Below are positions 6,680 to 7,078 of a DNA stretch of 7,078 nucleotides, piece by piece (within the stretch, counting starts at the first letter, position 1; each line of letters opens with the position of its first letter). Below the pieces are notes generated by a model. The model was not told the origin of the DNA and did not search any database. It saw nothing but the letters and a program-made list of their open reading frames with translations. Source of the DNA: Ramlibacter sp. (GTDB lineage: Bacteria; Pseudomonadota; Gammaproteobacteria; Burkholderiales; Burkholderiaceae_C); NCBI GenBank assembly GCA_028292185.1, contig JAQGMT010000006.1, forward strand, positions 1-7,078. The letters run 5' to 3'. The translations under genes and the position numbers were made by a program.

Positions 6680-6705
6680 GGCGCTGCGCGCCGTGTTCTC
6701 TCCTT
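6680..6705 (-). promoter_or_regulatory. Distant Shine-Dalgarno plus 5-bp hairpin before the DUF58 start codon
   Basis: On the minus strand AAGGAGAG (6705-6698) is the only good ribosome site, 18 bases before ATG 6679. Between them GGCGC (6692-6688) and GCGCC (6684-6680) form a perfect 5-bp stem with a GCA loop that abuts the ATG. Folding it would cut the effective spacing to 5 bases (AACAC). No in-frame ATG, GTG or TTG lies nearer the Shine-Dalgarno. The bridging role is inference. Confidence 0.5.
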
Positions 6706-6707
6706 GT

Positions 6708-7078
6708 TTACGCAGCCAATTTCTCATGTTCCAGCGGTTTCGGCGGCGAGGGAATCTTGGCCATGATCTTGGCCACCAGCGCATCGGGCGTGAGGCCTTC
6801 GGACAGCGCTTCGTACGACAGCACCAGCCGATGCCGCAGCACGTCGGGCACCAGGTCGGCCATGTCCTCGGGCAGCGCGTAGGTGCGGCCACGCAGCATC
6901 GCCAGCGCCCGGGCGCCCTCGGTCAGGTTGATCGTGGCACGCGGGCTGGCGCCGAAGGTGAGGTACTTGCCGAAATCCTTCAGGCCGTGCTTTTCCGGCG
7001 TGCGCGTGGCCGACACCAGCCGCACCGCGTACTGCACCAGCGAAGGATCGACGTAGACGCGGCGGCACTCGGCTTGCA
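6708..7078 (-). CDS. MoxR-family AAA+ ATPase, C-terminal part (runs off right edge)
   Basis: About 122 residues of the C-terminal end are present; the frame is open to the window edge, so the Walker A, Walker B and sensor 1 regions lie outside. The visible part is the AAA lid: VYVDPSLVQYAVRLVSATR near the edge, then KYLTFGASPRATINLTEG, ARALAMLRGRTYALPEDM and ADLVPDVLRHRLVLSYEA. GASPRA carries the sensor 2 Arg of MoxR proteins. The protein ends PPKPLEHEKLAA. MoxR ATPases are hexameric, cytoplasmic and thought to act as chaperones that help mature or insert metal into VWA-domain partners, here plausibly the DUF58 and VWA proteins encoded next. It is upstream of both in the same operon. Which MoxR subfamily it belongs to cannot be settled from this fragment. 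Confidence 0.93.
   Translation of the reverse strand, partial: QAECRRVYVDPSLVQYAVRLVSATRTPEKHGLKDFGKYLTFGASPRATINLTEGARALAMLRGRTYALPEDMADLVPDVLRHRLVLSYEALSEGLTPDALVAKIMAKIPSPPKPLEHEKLAA

Noticed and set aside
5903..6766. Plus-strand open frame antisense to DUF58 and the end of MoxR
   Set aside because: The translation is His/Gln/Ala/Arg-rich and crosses the MoxR-DUF58 junction; the minus strand carries clear family signatures.
6680..6892. N-terminal extension of the DUF58 protein to an upstream ATG at 6892
   Set aside because: This segment lies inside MoxR coding sequence in another frame and gives a Trp/Arg/Cys/Pro-rich stretch unlike DUF58 N-termini.
1..7078. CRISPR array, transposon ends, attachment sites, tRNA or rRNA genes
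   Set aside because: No regularly spaced repeats, transposase-like reading frames, long terminal inverted repeats, cloverleaf or rRNA-like sequence were seen. The only strong inverted repeats are the two short hairpins at 4612-4683.

Overview
The window looks like ordinary chromosome from a high-GC betaproteobacterium. Burkholderiales is most likely, probably Comamonadaceae or a close relative. The reasons are the strong G/C bias at third codon positions, the RpfE-like (COG4255) gene coupled to recJ, a lolC-lolD pair beside it, and a compact MoxR-DUF58-VWA operon. The taxon is inferred from gene content and family resemblance; no search was run. No tRNA, rRNA, insertion sequence, phage gene or CRISPR array was found.

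Layout. (1) Positions 1-1563, minus strand: an RpfE-like conserved protein, then the N-terminal third of recJ, joined by an ATGA stop/start overlap; recJ runs off the left edge. (2) Positions 1564-1667: a 104-base divergent intergenic region. (3) Positions 1668-3621, plus strand: lolC and lolD overlapping by 8 bases, the inner-membrane machine that extracts lipoproteins for delivery to the outer membrane. (4) Positions 3760-4569, plus strand: an exported metallo-beta-lactamase-fold hydrolase of the N-acyl homoserine lactonase type. (5) Positions 4570-4684: a convergent junction with a textbook bidirectional terminator and a second perfect 14-bp hairpin. (6) Positions 4685-7078, minus strand: an operon transcribed from the right edge, MoxR ATPase (C-terminal end only), a DUF58 protein, and a BatA-like membrane-anchored VWA protein.

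How they relate. LolC and LolD form one ABC transporter. MoxR, DUF58 and VWA are a widely conserved set in which the AAA+ ATPase is thought to act as a chaperone or metal-insertion factor for VWA-domain partners. RecJ works in DNA repair and has no evident link to its RpfE-like partner beyond conserved co-transcription. The lactonase-like enzyme appears to be a single-gene unit.

I found no convincing new multi-gene system. The points most worth a second look are the Tyr-to-His change near the active site of the lactonase-like enzyme, a small hairpin that may bridge an over-long Shine-Dalgarno spacer in front of the DUF58 gene, the paired hairpins at the convergent junction, the single Lol permease, and the uncharacterised RpfE-like/recJ coupling.
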